Below are positions 46,817 through 58,000 of a stretch of DNA of 64,000 nucleotides, in pieces. A program made the position numbers and the translations under genes. The notes beneath the pieces were generated by a model, which did no database searches, had not been told where the DNA came from, and worked only from the letters and a program-made list of their open reading frames with translations. Within the stretch, counting starts at the first letter, position 1; every line of letters starts with the position of its first letter. Source of the DNA: Hofstenia miamia (Eukaryota > Xenacoelomorpha > Acoela); contig SCFE01000053.1 in the NCBI GenBank assembly GCA_004352715.1, positions 1,062,004-1,126,003 on the forward strand, in the 5' to 3' direction.

Positions 46817-46821
<5 letters not shown>
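46000..46821 (+). pseudogene. Tc1 transposase, N-terminally truncated, catalytic Asp lost
   Basis: The order of blocks is VSTRTIRRRLNTTF, KPAAKP, SKNIRDRLRFCKQYQHYTPE, MFSGESKICQF, RPHVRRPRNQRF, then after frame changes PQDGAPCQSAKVGKQW and NSPDFNVIENCWHHIKNC with the C-terminal YCRKLVESMSNRIAACL. The first catalytic Asp of the usual FSDES block is Gly here; the second Asp (QDGAP) and the Glu (VIEN) remain. The helix-turn-helix region upstream of VSTRT is nearly all missing, replaced by the hAT fragment. Several frame shifts lie between 46300 and 46450. The right terminus and TA follow. Confidence 0.85.
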
Positions 46822-46851
<30 letters not shown>

Positions 46852-47002
46852 NNNNNNNNNNNNNNNNNNNNNNNNNNNNNNNNNNNNNNNNNNNNNNNNN
46901 NNNNNNNNNNNNNNNNNNNNNNNNNNNNNNNNNNNNNNNNNNNNNNNNNNNNNNNNNNNNNNNNNNNNNNNNNNNNNNNNNNNNNNNNNNNNNNNNNNNN
47001 NN

Positions 47003-47035
<33 letters not shown>

Positions 47036-47280
47036 TCTAGAAGATAGTTTACTAGTCTATTCTTTATATCTATTTCGGCGATGAACTTAAACAACATACT
47101 ATCAATTTGATAATCTTTAAAATAAAAGTTTGTGGATTTACATTCTATTTATTTCTACAATCCAGGAGTACTATTTATCCACAAAATTGCAAACTTTACA
47201 TATTCCCCACTACAATAATGCTGCATAAAAAGCTCATGTTCAAGTGGATATAAACAGACGAGAAATCTGCTCTCTCTTTT

Positions 47281-47310
<30 letters not shown>
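46822..47310. other. TA tracts with 151-base gap
   Basis: A TA run on both sides of the gap (46852-47002), then ~230 bp of unassigned sequence and a CT/TA simple repeat to 47310. Confidence 0.8.
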
Positions 47311-47311
<1 letters not shown>

Positions 47312-48226
47312 TTGAGTAATATAATAGTTTATTTGGACATCGAAATAATTCAGATTTATATTTCAAATACTATGCTTCCTCTGACATATTAGTTGAAGTT
47401 TAGCTAGTCTTGGAACACGGGTACATCCTACATACCTTTGTCTAGGTAATGCAAACTAATTAAAACCCATTGCTTTCGCTTCTTTTGTTTAATTTCATTA
47501 ATCAGTGCATTTAACACCATGCCTAAGATGAAAGAGAGTCACATCGACCAATATTGTTTGTCAAAAGTTGATACCCACTAGGCAAACAGGTTGGCCCACG
47601 AAACTTTACAGGCAATTAAACGAATTATGTATTCGGTCAATTTTATGATGATTGACAATAAATTTCTTCAATATTTCGGATTACTAGGCTAAAGTTAGGT
47701 ATGGCAACTTATTATAAAATCTACACACTGTAGTTGAAAGAATTCGTTTTCGAAGAGTAAATGGTACTAATGTAAAATTTCAAAATGCAAATTTTATTTT
47801 CTAACACATTGTAATATAATGTTTCGTGAGCCGGAGTTGAATCATCTCTGGCTTATGTCCATCTCTGAAACAGACTCTTTGCCCTGTCCCACTTTCCCAT
47901 ATTCCCCGACATCTTGCATTGTAGTGTTGCACTTTAGAAAGGCTTAACTCAAAATGTTTGCCTCATGAGTATCAACTTTCGATAAACTGCTTTGGTCGAC
48001 CTGGCCCTCTGTCATCTCTGACAAGCTGTTGAATGCACTGAATAATACAATTTATCAAAAGAAACGAAAGCAAGGGTTTTAATTAGTTTGCATTACCTAG
48101 AAAATAGGTGTGTATCGTGTTTCAATGCCGGTTAGGCTTCAACTAGCACATCAGAAGAAGCATTGCATTCGAAATATAACTTTGAACTTCTTTGGATGTC
48201 CAAAATATACTATTATGTTACTTAAA
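47311..48226. mobile_element. Fold-back element with ~280-bp inverted arms
   Basis: The left arm (47311 to about 47592) and the reverse complement of the right arm (about 47954 to 48226) align along their length, diverged but clear. Matching outer ends are TTTGAGTAATATAATAG and TTTAAGTAACATAATAG. An inner well-conserved block is CTAGGTAATGCAAACTAATT. The ~360-bp centre has no coding frame. No target duplication is evident beside the left TA tract. The right arm recurs in the second copy of the duplication at about 49843-50115. Confidence 0.8.
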
Positions 48227-49531
48227 AAAAAGAAAAATAAATGGAATATACAGAGTGTAAGCAAATGTGTGAAATTGAATTTCTCTTGAACGAAATTTTT
48301 TCTTTTTATAATCTACTGGTGTTCGTTTTTCATTTACTTGCTAGATTATCAAAAAATTCGCTCAAATTGAAGTCATTACGATGGAAACAAGGGCAAAAGA
48401 AGCATTGTTTCGATGAAAATCGGCTATATTTTATATAGCGGAATTTTGTTATCCAAACAGCTAGAGCCACAATTTTTGTCTTGTTATAAGTCATATGATC
48501 TCAATCTATGAATTAAGTCTTGCTTAGTCCATTGTATCCTCGGTATAACCTCCAAATTAGTATTAGAATCATCAGAATTTAAGAATAAGAGTTGTTCAAT
48601 ATTTACAACAGTTTCTCTCCAAATGCTGTTTCAGGCATTTCAAGTAAGTTGGAAAGTAAATATTTCAGAAATAATCGTCCAATAAATATGAAATTTACAG
48701 AGTCTGTTAGGAACATTCTGAAGAGTGAAGATACATAGTTTTCCTTAAATAAGTTTGGAGATATGGTCACTTAAACCCCAGCATACAACCTGCTTCTTTC
48801 TCATAGTTGTACAAATTCAAATGTACCTGGGCATTTGCATTTATAACTGTTTCATGAATTTATACAAACAATTTTGAGTCTATTCCTGAAATATTTGTAT
48901 TCTTAATGTTTTCTATTTTTTGGAATATGGCGACAGTTACCATAGCAACAAAACCTACTTTTTTAAACTTATCATTTTAATGAATTCATCCTATGTATAT
49001 CAACATACATAGCAAAAATTAATACTGTTCTCTCTACATTGTTGAAAAAATCAAATAATGATAACTATAACAAAAAGCGCCAAACTGCATATCAGATTGC
49101 TTTGGAAGATGAGTTAACGTTTAAACGTTTTTCTTTATTTAATAACAGTTGAGATTAAGCGTACATTCTTATAGTCAACTTTGTGTAATATCAACTCACC
49201 AAAGAGTTGCAAACACTACTGTATAACGTAAATGCTAGAAACTTCGATGAAAACAGGTTTTCTTCTTATAAATATGTAGTAAAATTAATTGATGACAGCA
49301 TAGAACTTCATAATTACTGTAAGCGAAAAATAGAAAATTTGAAAAATTGCAATTTTCTGTCATAAGAATAAGGAAAATAATACAATCATTAAAGATAGTC
49401 GGGAGTTCATACCTAAATTCGGACTCCGTTGGATTTACGCTCCTGCTTGTTTTGAACACAACTGTTTACTAATTTGAAGTCAAAATTTAGATCAACTACT
49501 TTGTACATACACTTGCTCAATGTAGAGATGC
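47643..49531 (+). repeat. 1.89-kb duplication, copy 1
   Basis: Identical to 49533-51420 apart from two C/T differences near 47867 and 47882 and one A in an A-run near 48230. The left boundary falls inside the fold-back element. Open frames in it (65 and 74 codons, repeated in both copies) have no domain and I do not call them genes. Confidence 0.95.
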
Positions 49532-49532
49532 N

Positions 49533-51420
49533 TTATGATGATTGACAATAAATTTCTTCAATATTTCGGATTACTAGGCTAAAGTTAGGTATGGCAACTT
49601 ATTATAAAATCTACACACTGTAGTTGAAAGAATTCGTTTTCGAAGAGTAAATGGTACTAATGTAAAATTTCAAAATGCAAATTTTATTTTCTAACACATT
49701 GTAATATAATGTTTCGTGAGCCGGAGTTGAATCATCTCTGGCTTATGTCCATCTCTGAAACAGACTTTTTGCCCTGTCCCATTTTCCCATATTCCCCGAC
49801 ATCTTGCATTGTAGTGTTGCACTTTAGAAAGGCTTAACTCAAAATGTTTGCCTCATGAGTATCAACTTTCGATAAACTGCTTTGGTCGACCTGGCCCTCT
49901 GTCATCTCTGACAAGCTGTTGAATGCACTGAATAATACAATTTATCAAAAGAAACGAAAGCAAGGGTTTTAATTAGTTTGCATTACCTAGAAAATAGGTG
50001 TGTATCGTGTTTCAATGCCGGTTAGGCTTCAACTAGCACATCAGAAGAAGCATTGCATTCGAAATATAACTTTGAACTTCTTTGGATGTCCAAAATATAC
50101 TATTATGTTACTTAAAAAAAGAAAAATAAATGGAATATACAGAGTGTAAGCAAATGTGTGAAATTGAATTTCTCTTGAACGAAATTTTTTCTTTTTATAA
50201 TCTACTGGTGTTCGTTTTTCATTTACTTGCTAGATTATCAAAAAATTCGCTCAAATTGAAGTCATTACGATGGAAACAAGGGCAAAAGAAGCATTGTTTC
50301 GATGAAAATCGGCTATATTTTATATAGCGGAATTTTGTTATCCAAACAGCTAGAGCCACAATTTTTGTCTTGTTATAAGTCATATGATCTCAATCTATGA
50401 ATTAAGTCTTGCTTAGTCCATTGTATCCTCGGTATAACCTCCAAATTAGTATTAGAATCATCAGAATTTAAGAATAAGAGTTGTTCAATATTTACAACAG
50501 TTTCTCTCCAAATGCTGTTTCAGGCATTTCAAGTAAGTTGGAAAGTAAATATTTCAGAAATAATCGTCCAATAAATATGAAATTTACAGAGTCTGTTAGG
50601 AACATTCTGAAGAGTGAAGATACATAGTTTTCCTTAAATAAGTTTGGAGATATGGTCACTTAAACCCCAGCATACAACCTGCTTCTTTCTCATAGTTGTA
50701 CAAATTCAAATGTACCTGGGCATTTGCATTTATAACTGTTTCATGAATTTATACAAACAATTTTGAGTCTATTCCTGAAATATTTGTATTCTTAATGTTT
50801 TCTATTTTTTGGAATATGGCGACAGTTACCATAGCAACAAAACCTACTTTTTTAAACTTATCATTTTAATGAATTCATCCTATGTATATCAACATACATA
50901 GCAAAAATTAATACTGTTCTCTCTACATTGTTGAAAAAATCAAATAATGATAACTATAACAAAAAGCGCCAAACTGCATATCAGATTGCTTTGGAAGATG
51001 AGTTAACGTTTAAACGTTTTTCTTTATTTAATAACAGTTGAGATTAAGCGTACATTCTTATAGTCAACTTTGTGTAATATCAACTCACCAAAGAGTTGCA
51101 AACACTACTGTATAACGTAAATGCTAGAAACTTCGATGAAAACAGGTTTTCTTCTTATAAATATGTAGTAAAATTAATTGATGACAGCATAGAACTTCAT
51201 AATTACTGTAAGCGAAAAATAGAAAATTTGAAAAATTGCAATTTTCTGTCATAAGAATAAGGAAAATAATACAATCATTAAAGATAGTCGGGAGTTCATA
51301 CCTAAATTCGGACTCCGTTGGATTTACGCTCCTGCTTGTTTTGAACACAACTGTTTACTAATTTGAAGTCAAAATTTAGATCAACTACTTTGTACATACA
51401 CTTGCTCAATGTAGAGATGC
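49533..51420 (+). repeat. 1.89-kb duplication, copy 2
   Basis: It starts immediately after the single N at 49532 and ends where unique sequence resumes at 51421. It contains only the right arm of the fold-back element. The junction at a lone N makes a false (allelic) duplication in the assembly more likely than a genomic tandem repeat. Confidence 0.95.
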
Positions 51421-53332
51421 TGTTTATGTTGCAGATCTAAGGAATCCGTGAAAACCACATTTTCATACTCGGGGTCAGCTCAAAGCCAAGTGTTCCTAAA
51501 CGGGTTTGAGTAGAACAGTAGTTACGCAGTTCCTATAAATACTGCACCTCACTAAAACGTGTAATGGACTAATATTCAGAGAATTACTTGGACCTAATCG
51601 AAAACTTTGCCACAAGCACGGCAATACCGATTTAAGCTAAAACGAATTCGACTCATTTATATGATCCATGGGAAAAAAAACGGCTTTAATTTTTTCGGTT
51701 TATTAAATATATTCAAATTGATAAACCTAAATTATTTTTACGAGAAATTTGGCTTTATTTAATAATCATTGAATAGGAATTGTAAATGAAAGAATAATCA
51801 TCAAGTTGTAATTATTAGCACAGTAACCACGTCTATAAATAACTAATAGACAATATTTTGACAACTTTGTTGATTGAAATGGTCTAGTTCTCCATGAATA
51901 TATTCCTGCATTTCAGTGCAATTGTTCAGTCTGATTACTTCCACAATCTCTTGAAAATGCAATACAAATCTGTCTAACATATTTCTCGTCTGATGAATAA
52001 GAGTGTAACGTTGGTGGCATTTGAGTTTCTCGTCGTTGTTGTGAACGTGTGTTTTCATGATGTAGCATTAAATAATCACAGCATGTTTCTAAGGAACTTG
52101 AAGTGCACCTCAGTCATTCCATTTAGCACCAGCCTCACATATAAAATGCTGCAACTGCATGATTTTTTGTCCCATTTGTTCTTCTGAGAAGAGTCATAAT
52201 CTGGTGTCAAACACGCTCTACTTGTTGTTTATTTGCTTCCCATTGATTGACAACAAAACCATTTCCTTGAATCACCTCTTCTTTGCAAGGGTTTCAATCA
52301 GATTGAAACTCTGACGCTTTTGTTTTGGAGGGAGAGCTGACAAGGCACCCAACTGCAAGTATAGCTCTTCTGTTCCAAATCATCTGCAGGAATCCAGCAA
52401 ATCATGCTGCAACTGGTAGAATGCTTCTGAACTAATTCATCTAAGGAAATCCTCGGATCTTTGACCATAATAATTAAAATTGGTAAATCTAATGCTATTC
52501 TGTCGTCACTGACTTCCGGGCCACTTCCAACAACATCATTTCTCCTAAAATCTTTATGCTCACCACTTTTGAATTCCAATATATCAATAATTTCAATCCC
52601 ATCAAAGATTTGTTTTCATTTTTTATGTTCCATAATAGTGCTTATGCGAACAAACACTGCTTCAAGAAATATTGTTGGGCATATTTCTTAAAAAAATTGG
52701 CGCATTGAAAACTACCATAAAATTTACTGGTACAAAGCGCCAATATATTTATTAAATTATATATAATCATTTCATTTCAATAAATCTTATAGTAGCAATT
52801 TAACATGAAAAGTAGTCTGATAAAGAAAAATCATTTTAGTGAGAAATTGAATTGTTGGAAAGAGGTATTTGTGAAATAAATCGCGTAAAGTAGTGAACTG
52901 CTTACTCATATCAAATAAAAATATTGACAGCACGTTTATCAGTATTCTGACTGATGACCTAGTTTACATTGTGTCAGCTATTCAGGGATCAATGCTAAAT
53001 GTAACTAAAATATAGCCAAACAAGAATTGCGTTACAATTCTCTTAATCGCAAGACATTATTTATATGCAATGGCATTGATTAATTGAAATTAAAATGTTT
53101 GCATAAATTAATTAAATTATAGTTATTTCCTAATAACTTTTGTTGTGGATGTAAGTATTGTCGTAAACCCATAGATAGACACGGGCCCGTACCGTCAACT
53201 ATTACTTCCAGCCTGTTTTTGGCCCAGATGGGATTCTTAGATAATGTATTCAGCCTGTCAAAATTGTTTAATACATTTTCAACACATTAATTTTTCTGTT
53301 GATTATTTGTTTATTAATTAGCCTTTTATATA
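51421..53332. other. Unassigned; coding-like degenerate minus-strand patch
   Basis: A minus-strand frame at 52298-52579, open a little further upstream (IIDILEFKSGEHKDF, then DRIALDLPILIIMVKDPRIS), and broken coding-like sequence at 51843-52190 look like an old protein-coding element, possibly a transposon. I cannot name the family. The rest is AT-rich. Confidence 0.3.
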
Positions 53333-54292
53333 GTTGGCTGCAAAAAAAATGAGACTAGAAAAAAGGCATATTACTTTTGAACTACTGAACGTAACAACTC
53401 AAGAAAGGTAAGATTTTAAAGATACATTAAAGGACTATAAGTAAAAACCATCAAAGTCTAATTTGTTTTCCTCCTGTAGAAATAACTTCATTCAAACGAA
53501 CTGAAACTGATTTCATTAAATTGGACTTCATTTCAGATGTCAAAATGTGTTGACTTTCTTGGATTTTTTCTTTTAAATCGGATATATTTTTCGGATTTTT
53601 CTTCTCAACATCATTTTTCAATATCTGCCACACGTTTTCGATTGGAGAAAGATCAGCAGAACTTGGTGGCCATTGCAAAAACTGGATATTATTTTCAAAA
53701 AACCAATTTTTTGTCTTTGCTGACGTGTGCGGGGTTGCTCCGTCCTGTTGGAGTATCCATCCATCATCATATAAAGCATCAGCATAAGGCATAAATTCAG
53801 CTATAATTTGGCAATATCTTTGACTNGTCGGCTTCAGTTTGAAGTCGGTTTGCAATTTTTTTCCCAGAAATATAGGGATTTTTGAGAGCAATTGCGACTG
53901 TTTTCTGAATGAATTTTCCAATGATTTTTAGAGGGCGTCCACTTCCTTTTCTTCTTTTGAGAGATTCTCCTTGTTGAATTTTTTTTCAGCTTTCGAAAAT
54001 AAGTTGATCGAGAAATTTGCGATATCGCAAAGGCGTTTTCAAGCTGTTCCAACGTTTTCATTCCGAAGAAATCAAGTAGAAACTTTGCAAAGCAAAACAA
54101 TTTGTTTGGTAAGTGTTTTCAAATAATTACAAAGTACCAGTTTAATTAATTAACTTTTTTGTTTGACCATTTTAAAGTTCACAAAATTCTCGTTGTCTTT
54201 TATTTTTATAGTTTTCCTCTAAAACGTCTCAATACGTTTCCACAAAGCGTGAAAAAATAGGTGTTCAGTCTCATTTATTAATTAGCCTTTTA
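53333..54292 (-). mobile_element. Tc1-like element A (DD34E)
   Basis: The inner terminal block AAATGAGACT occurs at both ends in inverted orientation, with a shared GGCT about 10 bp further out; TA lies at the outer edges. The transposase is on the minus strand. The outer right 20 bp (54275-54294) are also found just outside the left end (53311-53330). Related to element B at 55345-56396. Confidence 0.6.
53451..54100 (-). pseudogene. Tc1-like transposase of element A (DD34E), centre missing at single-N seam
   Basis: The N-terminal part (53834-54100) encodes a helix-turn-helix-like start (ISRSTYFRKLKK) and a Lys/Arg-rich linker. The C-terminal part (53451 to about 53820) has DDGWILQQDGATPHTSAKT (second Asp), WPPSSADLSPIENVWQILK (Glu 34 residues later, hence DD34E) and a clean end at GGKQIRL. 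Between them lies one N at 53826. The ~100 residues around the first catalytic Asp are absent, and they may be missing from the assembly rather than from the genome. A frame change also lies near 53870-53970. Confidence 0.8.
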
Positions 54293-55344
54293 TACAATAA
54301 CACAAAATTTTATTAGATTTGCTTTATAGCAGCTGTTTAAAAGTTCACTATTTACCAATTGTCTTAAGTTCGAGTCTACATCTTCAATATATAAAGCCCG
54401 TCCTAAATTTTTGGCCTGGTCCAGCCCAGTCTGTCGGCCTTACCCATCTATGTTCTTCACTGCTTGAACCAAATAAAGATGAAATGTTTCGAGTGATTCT
54501 TACCAACATAATGTATTTTTTCATATTTTTAAATTCAATTTTTAACAGGATAAACAATTACTACAATTTACAGGTCAGCAAAGCCAAAATGAATTGTTCA
54601 TATGCATTAATTCGAATCAAACTGCAGCTACAAATGGCAAATCCAATAGGTTGGCCCAATTGACTTGCAACTCATGATACCTATAAATATATAAATACAT
54701 TCATTTTCATTCTTTTTTTCCTGGTAAATTTGCTACCAACCTGCTGCCAAATAATGTTTATAAAGAACATGATGAAAAAGAAACATAGATGGGAAAACAC
54801 AAATGATGTCAAAGTGAGGGAAAGGCTAAATTATTGTTAATATTCTTTTCTTGATTCTCAGGTACAAGCAAATGTCGTTGAAATTGAGTCAGTTAAGCGA
54901 TAACGGTAAGTAGCCCATGAGGTAGTCTCCAAGCATTATCATTGCAGCAGAAACTAGTTCTTGATTGCTGATATACATTGTCTTGTATCTCCTTCCTAAT
55001 CCCGGATTATTTTAAAATCCCTCTATTGGAATCCCCAAATTTTCCAGTCGCGGTATCACACATAGAATAAAATCAATGTTTTCTCCGTCAGGCCCAAACT
55101 GTTTGAACATTTATGAATCTAATAATTCATGTTGCTATTCACTCCTAAAATTATTTCGTTTTCTGAGAAAACATAAATTTAAAATATTGTCATTCGTCGG
55201 TGCAAGAATTGAATCCCAAAAATCTTTGAAAATTCCGAGATTATGAACCTTAATCTTGCAGGCTGAGGAGGACTTATCAGATGTTGTTAGGGATATATAT
55301 TTTTTTTGTGATTGGTGTTATATTGGATAGTATTTACATATATA
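54293..55344. other. No gene recognised
   Basis: AT-rich spacer between the two Tc1-like elements, with GC-richer GGCC-containing patches near 54410-54450 and 54640 that may be old MITE ends. A 114-codon frame (54319-54663) shows no domain. Confidence 0.35.
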
Positions 55345-56396
55345 GCTCCGCAAAAAAAATAGAAACAGTTTTTTTCCGATCTCTTAGCAACCAAAACACG
55401 CACAGTAACAAACTTTATATAAATCGATGACAAATTAAGTTATCTATAAGTGTGTGTAAAATAAATTACAAAACATTGCCTGCTGAGCGAACAAATTTCA
55501 AAAATGGGTCCTTAATTGAGTTCATCAAATTCTTCTAGATTCTCGCGGTAAATATATATTTGGACTCCAGCAAATATTGCTTCAGTTATTGCATATTTTT
55601 GGATTTTTCTTTTCCACATTGTCCTTCATGATCCCCCAAATATTTTCTATAAGGAGAAGGGTCCTCAAAGCCATGTATTGTTGGGAAAATTTTGGAGATG
55701 GCTTGAGAGGGGTCTTGGCTGTCGTAGACTAATGAGAAGTATTGTTTCTATACTGCTAGAACATGGAATCATCGGATATGAAAACTTTTTTAAAAAGCCA
55801 TTCAGCGATCATGTTTCACAGAGGCTAACCCGGTTTTCTTTCTGTTTTTGTGTCAATAGTGGCAGTTTTTCGCTCGTTTTTTACAGTTCCCTGCCTATGA
55901 AAGTTCTCGATAAATTGTCGATATTGACGCAACTTTGTTATGGGTTTCTTAAAACTTTGAGTTCAAATGAGCAGTTGATATCAATGGATTTTGTAAAGCA
56001 ATTTTAACAAAACTTTCCGTTCATTTTCAGTCAATTTGAATTGCCGTCCACAGGCTTTCTACTTTTTTAGCGTGTTCAATTCAGTCAACTCTTTGAAGTT
56101 TCTGTAGAATGTTTTTGGGTTAATACCCGATATCTTGAGTAAAGTTTTGCGGTCTGTGGTTCCATTAGAATAAAGATATTTCAGAACGTTTCTTGCATCT
56201 TGATCAAACATGTTTAGTGAAAATTAATGAAGTACCTTTTCCCAGTTAGTGTGTTTACGGGTACTGTTGTTGATTGTACGTGATCGCCTAAATGTGTTCG
56301 TCCAGAGCATGTAACTTTAATCAGGTGAAAAGACTTGTGTATTATCGGTGAGGGGATTTTGAATTTAAAGAGTTTTTCTCATTTTTTTGACGGAAC
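55345..56396 (-). mobile_element. Tc1-like element B, related to element A
   Basis: The left end GCTCCGCAAAAAAAATAGAA and the reverse complement of the right end GTTCCGTCAAAAAAATGAGA are imperfect inverted repeats, both flanked by TA within TATA. The transposase remnant is on the minus strand. Confidence 0.7.
55628..56211 (-). pseudogene. Tc1-like transposase of element B, heavily degraded
   Basis: It starts at a Met at 56209-56211 with MFDQDARNVLKYLYSNGTTD and NPKTFYRNFKELTELN (helix-turn-helix region), then a stop at about 56070. Further on, IENIWGIMKDNVEKKNPK near 55630-55660 closely parallels IENVWQILKNDVEKKNPK of element A, including the catalytic Glu. Several stops and shifts and a missing centre leave no function. 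A 109-codon + strand frame over the same sequence is a shadow. Confidence 0.7.
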
Positions 56397-58000
56397 TATA
56401 TTTTGCATTATCAGGAACAGGATTATTTTCGAAAAACATTAAACTATAAGGAGTCTTAATATGATTTTACTGCAACTTCACATGCCTGTGAGGATTAGGT
56501 TGGTCTGCACCTATAGACATTTGACTCCATTTCTACTTCTAGTCTGCACTGTCTTCGCCTTCCAATTGATATTCATCTTGACCTAATGATTACCATTGAA
56601 ACTTACTAATTCAGGTAAGTTACAACATGCGATCATATTCCACGCATGGCTTGTTCAGCATAGAAATCCTTTTATTGGCATAGAGCTACGATAACATTTA
56701 CTTGGGCTTTTTCGTCCCCATTATATCACTAAATAGGATGTACACGACAATCTAAACATCATTTAAAATTTGAATAAAATCTTTCTGTCAATACTTGTAT
56801 GATTTCCCTAAATTTGTGAAATTTTCGCATGAATAAAATTCATAGTTTCCACCAATTCAACCATTATAGGAATTGTACATGACGGATTTGCTGCCTTTTG
56901 ACAGCCTAAGATATTATTATCCTATATCACAAGAAAGCCATGGCAACAAATAATTTATTTGAAGAACCTTGAACAATTAATAAGGAAAAATTCCACACTG
57001 ATCATGGGCGTTGCCAGAGGGGGCAATGGAGCATTTTCCACCCAAATATATTATTTGAATATAGTAATTGCATGAATTAACAAGGCAATTAGCACTTCCC
57101 TCAATTCAAAATCTTGGCTAAGCTCCTGATCTTGATAAGAAACCCATGCAACTAAAGTACATTAGAAACAACATAAATGGACTAATTTGGATACTAAATG
57201 ACATTGAGGGAACCCTGTACATAGATAACTGCATTCATTATGTATATTAAATACTGTTGAAAATCGGCTCATTATTGAGAGCATTCACTATCGAAGATGG
57301 AGCAATTTTATTACAAGAATAACACTAAAAAATTAAGAAAATAGAGACAATTGCTTACAAGTGTCCTCTACTTGTGGCACTAAAAATAATTATAATTTTT
57401 ATGTTTGTGATATACGCATAATCTTACTCAGATATTTTGCTACAGTGTTTATAGCTGTAATTTTTTTCAAATAAATAGGTTTTTCTAAAAATGCTCCTAA
57501 GTCTTATAGGTTTTGATCATAAATCTTAGGTCTTGGAAGTGCTAATGTCCAATACAAAGCAGAAAAATTGGCATAACTACTTATATTTACAAAATCCACA
57601 TGTTTAAGAAATCATGAAAAACTTTGCTGGATTAGCCTATAAAGTAAACTTCATATAGCTTAGAACCGAGTTTACTCGCGAGGCAATTTGTACTAACATA
57701 AACTGAAAGGATATAACGTACTATATCTACGAATCGTAGAAGATATCGAATAACTTCAAGATACAATATAAAAAATTGCAATTTTGTCATTGATTTCTAT
57801 TGATTTGACAGTTAAATTAAGCAGATATATCTTATGTGTGACTGAATCATGCACGCAAAATTCCACTAATTGGATATATGACAATAAAGGAATCTCAAGT
57901 TATAACACAAAATAACGTTATACATATATGTACATGTACATATATCAATAAACTTGTCAAAGTATTACTTTATGTGCCCTTTAGACAAATACTATTACAC
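56397..58000. other. No gene recognised; possible hAT-like end
   Basis: AT-rich. ATGGGCGTTGCCAGAGGGGG near 57004 looks like a common hAT-type terminus, but no partner or target duplication was found. AGTCTTATAGG-type motifs near 57500-57540 resemble the subterminal motifs of the MITE at 44358. Confidence 0.35.

Larger units (their letters stand above)
43916..46821. mobile_element. Tc1 composite with ~290-bp inverted arms enclosing a hAT fragment
   Basis: The outer ends read GTACTGGCCGAAAG (left) and GTACTGGCTAGAAG (right, reverse complement) and sit in TA repeats. The inverted identity continues for ~290 bp (43916-44203 against 46538-46821), covering not only the TIR but also the transposase 3' coding end. 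The left arm is therefore an inverted extra copy of the right end. Between the arms lie a hAT MITE (44358-44851), a minus-strand hAT transposase remnant (45058-45965) and the plus-strand Tc1 transposase. It could be one rearranged element or two converging Tc1 copies. Confidence 0.75.

Noticed and set aside
48241-48438. 65-codon frame found identically again at 50130-50327
   Set aside because: The apparent conservation comes from the 1.89-kb duplication, not from selection.
55678-56007. 109-codon + strand frame
   Set aside because: Antisense to the degraded Tc1-like transposase of element B.
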